NCBI RefSeq assembly: GCF_029227915.1
Contig: NC_079879.1
Coordinates: forward strand, 22,150,501 to 22,214,500
Length of the DNA: 64,000 nucleotides
From: Hydractinia symbiolongicarpus
Lineage: Eukaryota > Cnidaria > Hydrozoa > Anthoathecata > Hydractiniidae
Reading direction: 5' to 3'
Shown here: one piece after another, positions 34,801 to 46,511 of the stretch
Layout of the letters: each line of letters begins with the position of its first letter
Position numbering within the stretch: the stretch's first letter is position 1
Notes under the pieces: generated by a model
Seen by the model: the letters and a program-made list of their open reading frames with translations, nothing else
What the model was told of the DNA's origin: nothing
Database searches by the model: none
Position numbers and translations under genes: made by a program

Positions 34801-35573
34801 ACTTTTTATTTCTTGATTTATTTAGTTATACCCAGAGCAGAGATAAAATTAAACATTGTCAAATAACAGTCAAAATGTCTGTCACTAAGAAGAATTTACT
34901 GACGTAGACTTTAAAAGGCCTAGGAACTTAAGAGCTTAAAATATTATAAAAACACCTGTTGCAAACATTTGAAGACTTGAATTCAAAATAATGAATGCTA
35001 TTATCAGCTGATATTCATTTTTTTTAGAAGAAAACGATCTTCTAAAACATCTAGATCTTCTTAATTTATTTTTTTGTGATTCACTTTTTTTTACCCTGAG
35101 GTGTCACCCCATTCTGCATTTTTTAAACATTCCCTTCAGTATAGAATTCCTTTCGCAACTTTTAACTTCACTGTAGCGTTTAACTTCATTGTAGCCCTTT
35201 ATATTTATTGTTCTCATTATTATTTTTATTGTCTTCTTTTCGTGACAGATCAAGTCGCAAAAAAACAGGAGAATATTTTAATTGATCTTGTTTTTAATAA
35301 GTTTACTTGCACAAGCGATGATATCAGTAATTTCGCTTTTAAGAAAAAATTACTTATGTAGACATCAAGGACTCACAACTTCAGGGAAGAAATACATCTT
35401 TTTTTATAAACATACATGTTATAAGCATATTAAGGCATATTAGCAAATTTTAAAAAACAGTGCCCCTTGAAAATATATATTATTTTGGGTTGTTGCACAT
35501 TTCCTGAAAACATTTTTTTTATGTAGGACTATAAGAAAGAAACTTTTTATTTTTTTTTATTTTAAAACAAATA

Positions 35574-35605
<32 letters not shown>

Positions 35606-38600
35606 ATATAACTAATATTACTAATTTATTATCGTATATTTAGTTTTAAAATTTTATTATCAATAAGACCAATGTTAATTGCAGTTTTGCTGTACATATT
35701 GTTTGTATAATGACTGTTTGTATAAATATTCATGAAATAAAAATAAAAAATAAAAATAAATAAATAAAAAACTCAGTTTACATTGCTAATTTGAAGACTC
35801 TAGTAAGCATAGGTGCTAAATAAAAAAATATAACATTGGTTCCATATAAAATATTGTTCAAGTAAACATAACGTGAGCTTATAAACCAGATAAGCCTCAG
35901 ATTTCCAAAATGCTAAGCATAATTGAAGTTGAAACCAATTTTATCTTACGCTTACAAAAAGGTGTACCCTATTAACAATATACTTTAGAAATCATAGTCA
36001 TTTTTAGGACTATGTTTAAATGCAGAAGCTCGCATATTTAATACACAAATGTATTATAAAAACCTAGCTAAAAGATGAAGGAAGGTAAAAATTCAGATGT
36101 AAATTTATTATATACTAAAGGAAAACGCTTTAAATAATTCATAGCTCTCATTCAAGAAGAATTTTTAAGTTACAAAAGGTAATAAAAAACTGCATAAAAA
36201 TAATGAGAAAAACGCTTTTTCAACTAACCTAAATGTGAGTTAAAAAATATAACGAAGCTATTAATTTCATCTTTTAATGCTTGATCTTCAATTCCACCAA
36301 ACAACCGCACATGTATTAACAAAGAATTTGAAAGGATTGTCAAAAAAATCAATCCAGCCAGGGTGATGTTTGTGCAGCTTGTTTTAGAATATGCTTGTTC
36401 TCTGATAATAAGAACAGCTTTCTACAACAAGTGTTATGTTGTGTAATACGCCAAAGGAGTTTTAACTCTGAAAAAAAACATTTTTGCTAACGCTCACAGC
36501 AATTTTGATCTCTCTGCGAGGCTTTTTTGTCATAGTTACTGTATCACTTTCTATAATTTATGCTAAGGAACAAGAAATCTATTATATAAATTTTTCTTTG
36601 TTAAATCTAGCAAACAGAGTTACAAGACATAAAAGAAGTTCTACAGGGTTGTTGGAAAGATGATGGAAGTTTGACAATAGAGTTTGGCGGAAGTGATGAC
36701 AAGAAAATAAAGGTATTATTTCTCGAAGACTGGTTAAAAAAAATTTCCTGCAGAAAGAAAAAGCAGATAAAGCAGATTTATTAAATTGCATGTTATTACA
36801 GAGTTTGAGCAATTTGCTTCAATTCTCTCGGGATGAAAACTTGAGGCTTCAGCATGATTTGGATAATTTACGGCTGTTATATGGAGAATCACAACGAGAC
36901 AATCAGTTGCTTCGAGCAGCCTTATCGAAACATGAAGCGCAAAAACGAGTTGGATTACACGACAAGCACGATAAAGAAAAATTAATATTCCAATTGGAAG
37001 AAGCACTTTCTAAAGTAAGTTTGATGTAAAAGTATTTTGTTTTTTCCATTAAATTATAATTTAGCACTTTGTATAGGCTATATGATATGTAAACAAGGTA
37101 TTTCGGTGTGGCTAACAAGATTGGAAAAGATGTACAATCAGAAGAAAAAATTAGGCTGGAATTTATTCATCTTAAGCTGGAAAGGCCAATTATCTAATTA
37201 TCCCTTTAGTTAAATCTAGTTGTACACTTCAGGCATGTCTTAATTATAGTGCTTTTCAATGTGTAATATTATTCTTGGTAAATGTTTTTGACTTGGACAC
37301 TTTGAGGAAGAAAAAATGCATTTTTCTTTGTTAAGACACTCGTTAATTTTAGTTCTTGTGCAAGCAGGACAGCGAGGAAAAAAAGGATCCGAAACATGTT
37401 TTTGCAGCCTGAACTGACAAAAAGATCCTTCTTTTCCTCTCCAAACAGTTGTTAATCCTGTGTTGCATTTATTTTGTGTTTGTAAATTATGATAATTGCA
37501 ATATCCTCTTGTTTTATATTTCAATTTCAGAATTTCAACTATTTAATTTCAAGTTTATATTTGTGCAAGTTAAGTTTTACTGGTATAGTATGATTTGCTG
37601 GCACTCTACGCATTTTTATTTTTTATTCAGTAAGTGCCTAAAGCAACAATAATAACAATTATAAACAACAAAGAGCAATTATTTTTAGTTAAGCTTGGAG
37701 TGGCAACTTTAACTAGAAGTTTTTAAATAATTTTTAAAAGCCAACACTTTCAAGTAGAAAAGAAACTACATTATATCATAACAATATAATGTAGCTGTTT
37801 ATCTATGAAATATTTAAAACTACTTAAAACGAAATGGGTTAGGTCATGTTGCAAAATTGTTTACTGTGTTGTTTACTAAAACTCTTACGTTATTGTAACT
37901 TATATGCCTTTCTCTCATGTTGGCAAGAAATTCTTGTTAACATGTCAGTATGTGTTGCAGGTATGAGTTGGGCTGGCTGTTTTTTATGTTATTTACAGGT
38001 AACCGATAAGGTATCTATGTATTATGATAGGTATATTTGATTGAATAATGATTTGTTGTATTATTCAAAACCTTGGAATATATACCTCCCTTACACCCAA
38101 GAGTACCCCATTTTCTAAGCCTTTTTTTTACTGTTTCTAATGTTATTTATCATACATTTATGTAAAGTATGTGTTTAAAAGACGAAGCTACCTATTCCCA
38201 ATTACTACAAGAATAGGAAAAAATAACTTTTTTTAAAACAAAAACAGCAAACCGTTTAAAAAACTAAAAAAAATAATTTCGAAACTTAGTGTTGATAGCT
38301 TTAGTTATATTTTTGGATGGCTGCAGTTTTCCTCGGGTTACCAATACTTATTATGAAACTAATGATTTCATACCAATAGTGTTCCTAGAGGTCATTCTAA
38401 ACAATCCTTAAAAACCCAGGATTCTTTGTGTGGAAAATTATAAAACAGGATGAAATTCATTCTTATTGTTTTTTAGATAACCGTTTTGGAACAAGAGCTG
38501 CAATTAAGGGGCGACGAAAAGAAAGAATTAGAAGAAGAAGTAATACTTTGTTAGTTTATACTTCTATTTGCTAAATGTGGACTTTCTGATGGAAGACATT

Positions 38601-41600
38601 TTATATTGTGTCTAAAAATTAAATCCTAAAATATTCTCTAAAAGTAGATTTTTTAACAAGTTCTTCTCAATGTCCTTAATTTTAGTTTTACTATAAAGCC
38701 TGTTGCATGTTTTTGTTTTTAAACTTTCTCTTTACATGGGTTACTTTTAAAGTCTCCACCAATATCAGTCATCGTCTCATCAAAAATTCTCAATTCTTCC
38801 CCAATTTGAATTTAAAAAAGAGACAGTCCTGATTAAGCATTTAGATCTCCTTGATAATTCTACTGTATGACAATATTGCATATTAAAAGATGGTGACAAC
38901 ATTGTTTTTAACTAATAAACCCCCTTGCTAAAATGTATGTTGATTTGATTGTTACACAGCCGCAGCGGTTGCTTTATTTAAGTAGTTCTTTCAGAATTGT
39001 GTATTTCAAGAGTTTAATAGTTTGATCATGACATATTCTCCTTTCATTATGGCTTGGATTGGCAAAATATATTTGTTCTTTAGAGAACATCATTTCAAGA
39101 TAAAAATTCACGTTTAAATGCAGAGCTGAATTACATTTTACATAATGATGACAAAAGAATAGTGGACATTGATGCAATGGTACTCGAGAATCAGTAAGTT
39201 GATTTCTTTAGAAATTTCAATATAAGTCACGTCTATTACATTATATTATGTGAGTGTCTTTTAAAAACTTTTCACCAATTTGAAGTCGTGTTTGGAATTG
39301 CTTTTACCATATTCACTTGTTTACTTGCCTTGGCAAAAAGCATGATATTTAAGCATGGTGGAACTAAGAGATATCTTAGCACTGAGAATGGATTGCATAT
39401 TTAAAGAAAAAGCAGTGAAGGAAAAGAGCAGTTTAAGAAAGAATTTAGCACAGCTTTCATGCAGACATAGTGTCAAGGATTTCACAATTTCAAATGTATC
39501 GGCAAAAAATAAAAATTTAATGGTGAAAATATTGTTGTTTCAGTATTTAAGAAGAATACGCATGTAAGCATCTAAATTCTAAAAAAAATTCAACATATTA
39601 GAGGTTAAACTGGTAAGTTTAACATATTGGAAGCCCTAACTGCTAAAAATATTAAGCATATCAGGGACGGATCTGTTTAAAAAAAATAAGTTTCTATTTA
39701 TTGCAAGGAAATTGGATCATTAGGAGTAGATTGAATGAATAAAATCAACTACTGTCGGCTAGTTTTGAACATAGAAATATTTAACCTATAATGACATTGA
39801 TTGAGTAGCATATACTTTTCCATCAACAAGTGTAGTCAGTTTTTTAGTCATTTGACTTAAAAATATCGCTGTCAATTTGCCTCCACAACAGACTTGAGCT
39901 GTTTATATACAAGGGAAACGGGGCAATAACAAGGGAGGGATGAGAAGCGGATACCTATTTCCTTTCAAGGTACTAAAAAAGATAACGACAAATTTTTATT
40001 TCACGACGATTATCATCTAGTCCTGTTGAGGTATTTTGCTTTAGTGAAACAGGCTTTTGTACAATGTTTTTACCAGACACACCATTTTTTTACACAAACA
40101 CAGGATAAATCATCTTGTTTTTTGTCCCGTCCCAGTTGTCATCTTGTTCCATTCTATATAAACATCATCTTCGATTTGCTGGTGGTAATCCCTTAGGATT
40201 ACTGCATGTTTTGTCTAGAATATACATACTCCAATTTGCAGAGATCATTGCATCATATAAGGAAGTCTTTTTAGAAAAATTTCTCTCAGAAAAATTATCT
40301 GTGCAATTTTTTGACAGTAGTGTATCCCATTCTGTATTTAGGTACCTCAAGGAAGTTGTAAAGCAATACAAAGAAGAGAAATCAATGGCGTTAGGTACTG
40401 CTGCTCGTTATAAAGAGGCGTTGCGACAAAGACAACACTCTCCACCAAATAAAAATACACTGTCATGTCTGGATCTGGCATCGCCTACTAGAAGTATGAT
40501 TTGTTGCAGCTTTTCTACCCAATTTTTAATTACACATGTTTTATTTTGTACCATTCGGATGGACACTAGTCGATATCTAGTATTTTCACGGTAGAAACAA
40601 ATGTGTTTGATTAATTAATTTTGAAAAATTCTGGAAAACTTGCTTTAGTGAGTCTGATAAATAACTATGTTAACGTAAACATAAAAAACTTAAAAGACCA
40701 AGTGGTCTTGTACTCTTCTCATCGTTTTAATATTTGTGAATTTGTAGGGAAAATAAGAGATCTCAGTTGTGCAGTTTTATTGCGCTGGATACTACCCAAG
40801 ACAAGTTAACTGCACAATTTTACAGTTCTTTTGTCACGTGGCTTCAAAAGGTCTCTTCCGTGGTATAACTTTTTTTTTTCTAGATCAGCACCATGAAGGC
40901 TTCTTCTCAAGATCGTTTGATCATAATACAGTCTCAGATTTACAGCGTGTAAACAAAGCCATAACTGAAAAGCTCTCCGAGAAAGACGTCGCGTTGAAAC
41001 ATCAAAGAAATACAAATAGGTATGTTTCTTTAGTTTGTTTTTTTGTGATTATGATTTTGCGTGTGGTTTTAATATTCTTGTCATGACTGCTGAAAGAGAA
41101 ATGAGTTCAAAGCTTGGCTGTGGTCAAGGCTTTAAATTGGTTGGTGCACACCATACTTAAATGCTAGACATGAATCAAAGCTGTAACAAGTAGCAACCAC
41201 CTCTACATATACAACTCTTAGGTTTGGTGAACTGCATAAAAATTGTAATTGAACATAATTGAATGAGTAATGGCTGAATGGGACGAGTTTCTGAAACTTT
41301 TTCCTTGTCCGGTAAGGTAAATATTCTACTCAAAACAGTCAGTTGGTTTTATGAGAAGAAAATTCTACAACAACATAGTATAGGTAAGGCATGCACTTCT
41401 AAAGTTCTGTTTAACAAACTAACAAAAAAATTATAAGAACGCTCACGCTACATCTTTTAATGCTGTAATAAGATATCGAGGATAAACCGCCAATATTTTG
41501 TGTCATTCGTCTCACTTATGCTATGTATTTGCGTTGAGAAACGAATATGGGAAGGCGATGATAAAAAGGTCGGTAGAGAAGCAGTTAACATCTAATTTTG

Positions 41601-44600
41601 TTTTAGAGCGTTCTCATTCTGGTTGAGTACCCGCCATCTTAGGCTAACAAAAAGTTACCGAGTTCAAAAAAAAACTTTTTCGTTTAAGATGGAGAGTGTT
41701 TTGAACTCCACCTGCTAGTATAAAAGAGACTAGTATGACCGTTCCGAATCTTTAACATTAAATAATTGTCAAGGAAGAAAAAATGATTTCATTCCTGATC
41801 GTTTACCGGTTGAGTAAAATATATAATTATTTTTGATGCTTTTTACTTGTGAAAAATATCATTTTCCCACTATTAGTTCAGCTAAAGTAGGTTTTTAATT
41901 AGGTATTGTATACAAATAGAAAAAAAAAATTGACGATCATGAGATACACTTTGTCAAAAGATGATAACATCTCGTCTCCAATGAGCGTTTCACTTTTTTC
42001 TGGCGCCATCAAATTGTGAAATTGCTACCAATGTTTTCCTGCCTTTTTTACAGATTTTGTTGCGTAAGCTGTGTGACGTCATTGTAGGGTTCATTAAGAA
42101 AAAAAATTAAGGAAAATAGGGAAAAAAGAAGTTAACGTTGTGTTATACTTAGTAGTTAATTTAGGGGGGGGGTTCACACTATAAATTTAAAGCACGATTT
42201 AAAATTCTAGTGAACCCCCCCCCCCCCCCCCCTAAGTGTTTCCTTTTTATCAATTTGTGAAAGAGGAATGGGAAGAAAACGGATTGTGAAATATAACGGA
42301 ACACTTTTTTGTCAGCAATACTGTTATATGGGAGTCTAGGTTCAAATACTTAAAATATTAAAGAACTATTATTCAACGCCTACAGTGTCGGTTTATTCGT
42401 CTTTCTGAAATTAGAAAAACGTTTTTTTTTTCTACAAAAAAATTTCTATCATTTTTTTAGCGTGAAGTTGCAAAATATTTTGATCACATTTGAGTTTTCT
42501 GTTATATAAGAAGTCAATAAATAAGAACATAATATTTGATAAAATTGGGTTTTTTCTTGCTTCTTTTCTCTGTAAACGTTCCAAGTTGGTAACATCTGCA
42601 CGTCAACACAGACATCAGATGTTCCTTAACAACTTTTGTTCCTTGGATTTCTTTCGCACGGTAAATTCTAAGCCTTATTTTTGTTATATTATGGAGACTT
42701 TGTTGCAACTCAATGCCTTAGTAAGACACCGTCACAACTTAAAACCTAATGGAGATATCGTCACAATTTCACCACCTGATGGAGACATTATCACAACTCA
42801 CCTGATGAAGACCCTGTCAAAACTTAACACCTTATGAAGACACCGTCACAACTTACCTCTCATGAAGACACCGTCACAACTCACCATCTGATGGAGACAC
42901 CGTCACAACTCACCACCTGATGGAGACATCGTCATAACTCACCACCTAATGGAGACACCATCACAACTTACCTCTCATGAAGACACCGTCACAACTCACC
43001 ACCTGATGGAGACACTGTCACAACTCGCCACCTGATGGAGACACCGTCACAACTCACCACCTGATGGAGGCATCGTCACAACTTACCACCTGATGGAGAC
43101 ACTGTCACAACTCACCCCCTCACGGAGACACCGTCACAACTCAATACTTTATGAAGCTGTAGCATGTGGCTTAGTGGTTATGGAGTTCGCGTCGTAATCA
43201 CAAGGTACGTGGTTCGGGCCATAACGAAGGCACGTTTAACAAGTGCCTTAATCATAGCTACGGGTCTACCCATGTCGTGACAATGCCGGTGTATACCTGA
43301 TGTAAATTTTCAGAACAGAGAATCCACATTGATTCCAAACACCAAATTGGTTATATCCTGTATAAATATGCATATTAATGATTATAATAACAGCGGCATA
43401 ACTAAATACCTTATGGACACATCGTATCCATAAGGTATTGAATCATGACTCAATACCTTATGGAGATACAAACATGACTTAATACCTTATGAAGATAAAT
43501 CATGACTCAGTATCTTATGGAGAAACCTGAACAATGTATGTGTCCCGGGAGGATATCTGGTAGAACAGGAAACTACAAATATCCATTCAATAAGATAAAA
43601 TGATGATAAAATACATATATTATTTCTGTTAGTAAAATTGGTAAAAAGTATTTCTACACTGCCGGAATGTCGTTAAAACTATAACGAAAAGTATTTCTTC
43701 ACTGTCGGAACTTAAAACTGACGGAAATTTTTTTTACTGCCGGAACACCTTTTAAACTATAACGAAAAGTATTTCTTCACTGTCGGAACTTAAAATTGAC
43801 GGAAATTTTTTTACTGCCGGAACAACTTTAAAATTAACGAAAAAGTATTTTTTCACTGTCTGAATATCAACTCTCCTACACGAAGGATAGGTTAAGCTTC
43901 GTATCTCTCGGAAGCATAGTTTTCGCCAGCCGTTACTTCTAACATAGCAACTAGTTGATTTAAGGACTTTCGGCTGTATCCTGAGCTAGCCTTCCAGTCT
44001 TGATGAGCAGCCGTTTGAAATTTAATGTTTGATAAACTTCAAAATAACGAAAAAAATGTATTTCCGGTGTAGCGACAGTCTCGTACACTTCTATAAAAAA
44101 AGAAATTAATTTGAAATGGTTTTCCGGCAGAATTACGTTGGCCCAAGGAATGTCAACTGACGTCATTGTAATATGTCATAGTCAGCATTTTTCAAGTGAA
44201 GTGGCTTCCCACTTCTGATGAAACTTGCTGTGCTTGTATTTTGTGTTAATTAGACATTAATAATTATACTGTGCAGTAAAACATCGTAAGAAACCTCATA
44301 ATGTCTCTATTTTTAAAATTATAGAGTCAAATTATGCGCATGCGTCACTTTCTAGCCAAACCCTTTTCGTGTACCAGCATTGATTATTATTTTTTGAGAA
44401 AGTATATAATATTTGTGCTGTTCATATTTACAGATGCTTAACTAATTCTCGACTTTTTTTGTAAGAGCGAGTGTACTTGAAATAGCGAAATTAGAAACAT
44501 TATTTTCTATGTTCTGCAAGCTGTCTGTGTTCCGTGTTACAAATTCACTGTCATCTTTTACGTATGTTTGAGTATTGTGTTGGCGAATCTTGATATGCTT

Positions 44601-46511
44601 AAAAAAATAATTTTTATACTAAAAGAATCTTAAATCGACATGTTTTCTGAACCTTCAAAAACACCTCCAACGTGAGCAAGAATGCACGTCCAAACGAGGA
44701 GGCAAGTGAAAATGTGAGAAGATGTACATTATGTGTAGCGGCTGGTGATTAGTCTTGTTTCCTGATCTTTCCTTATATTCTGACAATATTTAACCTCAAA
44801 AATTTTTTAACCTATGTTCTCATAAAAATTCACTTCACCTTTTGTAAGTATATTGTCACTTGTATAATATTCTAACTGAACGAAGCATTTCCTGTGGTTA
44901 AGCACGGCTTAAAACACTGCCAACATGCTTTATTTCGCTTAATTATGTTCATCAAAATGCTTTAACACTTCCTGCTGGATTAACCAACGATTTGAGTTGA
45001 TAAATTAAGTAATAAAGTAATTAACCGTCACGTGATGGCCACGCCCTCTTCGAATGAATGAATGAAATGAATGACGAGTGAATTTAGTGACTTTATATTA
45101 TAGGGTACTTGGTACACGTGTGTCAGAGCTTGAAAAGAAATTAAAAACGCTTGAAATATCTGGTCTATGGTCACACGGTAAGATGGGTTTTTCAGGTTAT
45201 ACGTAAAATTAATTACGAAATATTTCGGTTAAAGCTCCATGATCGACTGGCAAGTCCAGCAATTTTAAGGCTCATTTTTGTTCGACCGGAAATATCTTGC
45301 ATTCATAAGTAACTTAACCAATCAGATTTAGAATTTAAAATAGAATACAGCTAATTTGTGGACGTTATTTAGGATGAATTAAACGGATTGTAAAAATTGT
45401 AAAAAATGTACCTAAAATTTTTCCTGCATGTATCAAAAATGTCACCTAAGCATATCCGGTACGTGCGAATGAATTTCTTTTTTTTTCAAATTTCACATAA
45501 TTACACTTGACAGAATGAACTTCACGAAAATCCGTTTTGCTAGTACGATTACTAAGATACCAAAATGACTATTTGCGGTTATAATAAACGATTTTAATGG
45601 ACGATTTTATAAAATGGTCGTATGAGCGGTTTTATTAATTGATCGTATGGGCGTTTTTATCAGGTCTTATATGGGCGTTTTTATCAGGTCTTTTGGGAGG
45701 TTTTATCGGGCATGGAACAAAAAATGGTCAAGCTAAAAATAACAATCGCTATCTGTGGTCTAATTTCCTTCAGCAAAATGTTGTACGCACTCTTCTCTTT
45801 GAAGAAGTCCTCATCAGAAAAATCTATTGTTTAAAAAGTCAAGTTTTTATTCTTACGAATTTGCCTTCTATTTGACGTGTAAGTTTTTTTTATTCGCATG
45901 CATCAGAATTAATTTTGTACATAAAATAATGTTATTCGCATTGATGTGCTCTGGGCTTTAATTTGAGTTTGTTGTCTTTTTTTAAACAAGTAGTTCTCTA
46001 ACATGAATGAAATAAACATGCAGTGGTCTACCAAACAAATAAAAACAAGCCAATGAAATAAATAGTTGATTGAATGAGATTGGATAAACGAGAGTATGTA
46101 TAAATGGACAAATAAAGAAGGAATAGAAAAAAAATTATTTTTTTTTGAATTTGTTGATGATTTTTAGAGCAACGTGTGCCTCGAAATCTCCCTGAGATGA
46201 CTCAAGTGGCTATCCAACCAATTGTAGTTGGATCCACTAGGATTCTTCAACCAGAAAAAACAGAGGATCAACATAATAGCAACAACAACAACAGTGATTA
46301 CAAAAGTGACGAGAGTAGAGACAATGTAGCACTTTCATCGCTCTCTTCAAATAGTGAAACTATTAAAAGTAAAGACGGACTGACTCATGCTGACTCGACT
46401 GTCGTTCAAGCGGCTAGCACGTTGCATCCTTCTAATGCAAAGCTTAATGATGTTACACATAATGGAGAAGTTAAAGCAATTCAAAATGGACTGAAAGATC
46501 AAAATAGCTAG
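31881..46511 (+). CDS. CCDC149: Coiled-coil domain-containing protein 149
   Basis: Ten coding exons: 31881-31928, 33421-33537, 36611-36712, 36802-37014, 38477-38539, 39084-39193, 40342-40493, 40884-41019, 45104-45177 and 46168-46511. All are GT-AG and phase-consistent, giving 452 residues. Match to animal CCDC149: KKKLESKREGLKILLKELEE and EQDRYKNKITQL near the N-terminus, GESQRDNQLLRAALSKHE, NAELNYILHNDDKRIVDIDA, YLKEVVKQYKEE, KHQRNTNRVLG and the signature RVSELEKKLKTLEISGLWS. The first ~300 residues are mostly coiled coil. The last exon (about 340-452) is Ser/Asn-rich, low complexity and poorly conserved. Molecular function is not established for this family. The ATG is chosen because it is the first Met in the open frame upstream of the conserved block and lies after an acceptor-like site. 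Introns reach 4 kb and hold several repeats. A poly(A) signal candidate is AATAAA at 47150-47155. Confidence 0.92.
35660..35770 (+). repeat. Possible LINE 3' end with an AAATAAA-type tail
   Basis: TGCTGTACATATTGTTTGTA, then TTCATGAAATAAAAATAAAA and further AAATA repeats to about 35770, resembles the 3' terminus and oligomeric tail of CR1/L2-type retrotransposons. The AT-rich tract just before it (35520-35640) can pair with the tail. No coding remnant was seen. In CCDC149 intron 2. Confidence 0.35.
42161..42235. repeat. Short hairpin element bounded by G9 and C18 tracts
   Basis: TTA plus nine G (42164-42172) and TTCACACT is mirrored by AGTGAA, eighteen C (42215-42232) and TAA, with AT-rich inner arms. 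It folds into a hairpin; the unequal tracts indicate slippage of the C run. In CCDC149 intron 8. Confidence 0.8.
42691..43153. repeat. Minisatellite, unit about 29-30 bp, first block
   Basis: About 15 copies of a unit with consensus GATGGAGACACCGTCACAAC followed by TCACCACCT. Copies are purest between about 42890 and 43140. It is in CCDC149 intron 8. A short ORF running into it is accidental. Confidence 0.9.
43154..43396 (+). mobile_element. tRNA-derived SINE, copy B, inserted into the minisatellite
   Basis: Box A-like TGGCTTAGTGGTTA at 43167-43180 and box B-like GGTTCGGGCC at 43211-43220 mark the pol III promoter head. The body includes CACGTTTAACAAGTGCCTTA and CGGGTCTACCCATGTCGTGA and ends near GATTATAATAACAGCGG. 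Minisatellite-like units resume on the far side, so it appears to have split the array. It belongs to a different SINE family from copy A. Confidence 0.75.
43397..43535. repeat. Minisatellite, second block after the SINE
   Basis: About four units resembling ACTCAATACCTTATGGAGA plus a variable spacer, related to the variant AACTCAATACTTTATGAAG at the end of the first block (43138-43156). A local inverted repeat TACCTTATGGA/TCCATAAGGTA is centred near 43424. Confidence 0.75.
43650..43860. repeat. Tandem repeat, unit about 85 bp, two and a half copies
   Basis: Each unit runs CACTGCCGGAA (or ACTGCCGGAAC), TTAAAACTATAACGAAAAGT, ATTTCTTCACTGTCGGAACT, TAAAACTGACGGAAATTTTT. Copies differ by only a few bases, so the duplication is recent. 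CCDC149 intron 8. Confidence 0.85.
45605..45715. repeat. Short degenerate tandem repeat
   Basis: Units of about 25-27 bp around ATGGGCGTTTTTATCAGGTC repeat three to four times and give rise to an accidental Gly/Leu-rich ORF. CCDC149 intron 9. Confidence 0.6.

Noticed and set aside
39355-39567. 70-residue Lys/Arg-rich ORF in a CCDC149 intron, considered as an extra exon
   Set aside because: Exons 6 and 7 (39193 to 40342) already join in phase through a conserved Glu-Asn-Gln/Tyr-Leu block, leaving no room for it.
42490-42837. 115-residue plus-strand ORF
   Set aside because: Its second half is the minisatellite and its first half shows no conservation; no donor or acceptor connects it to CCDC149 exons.
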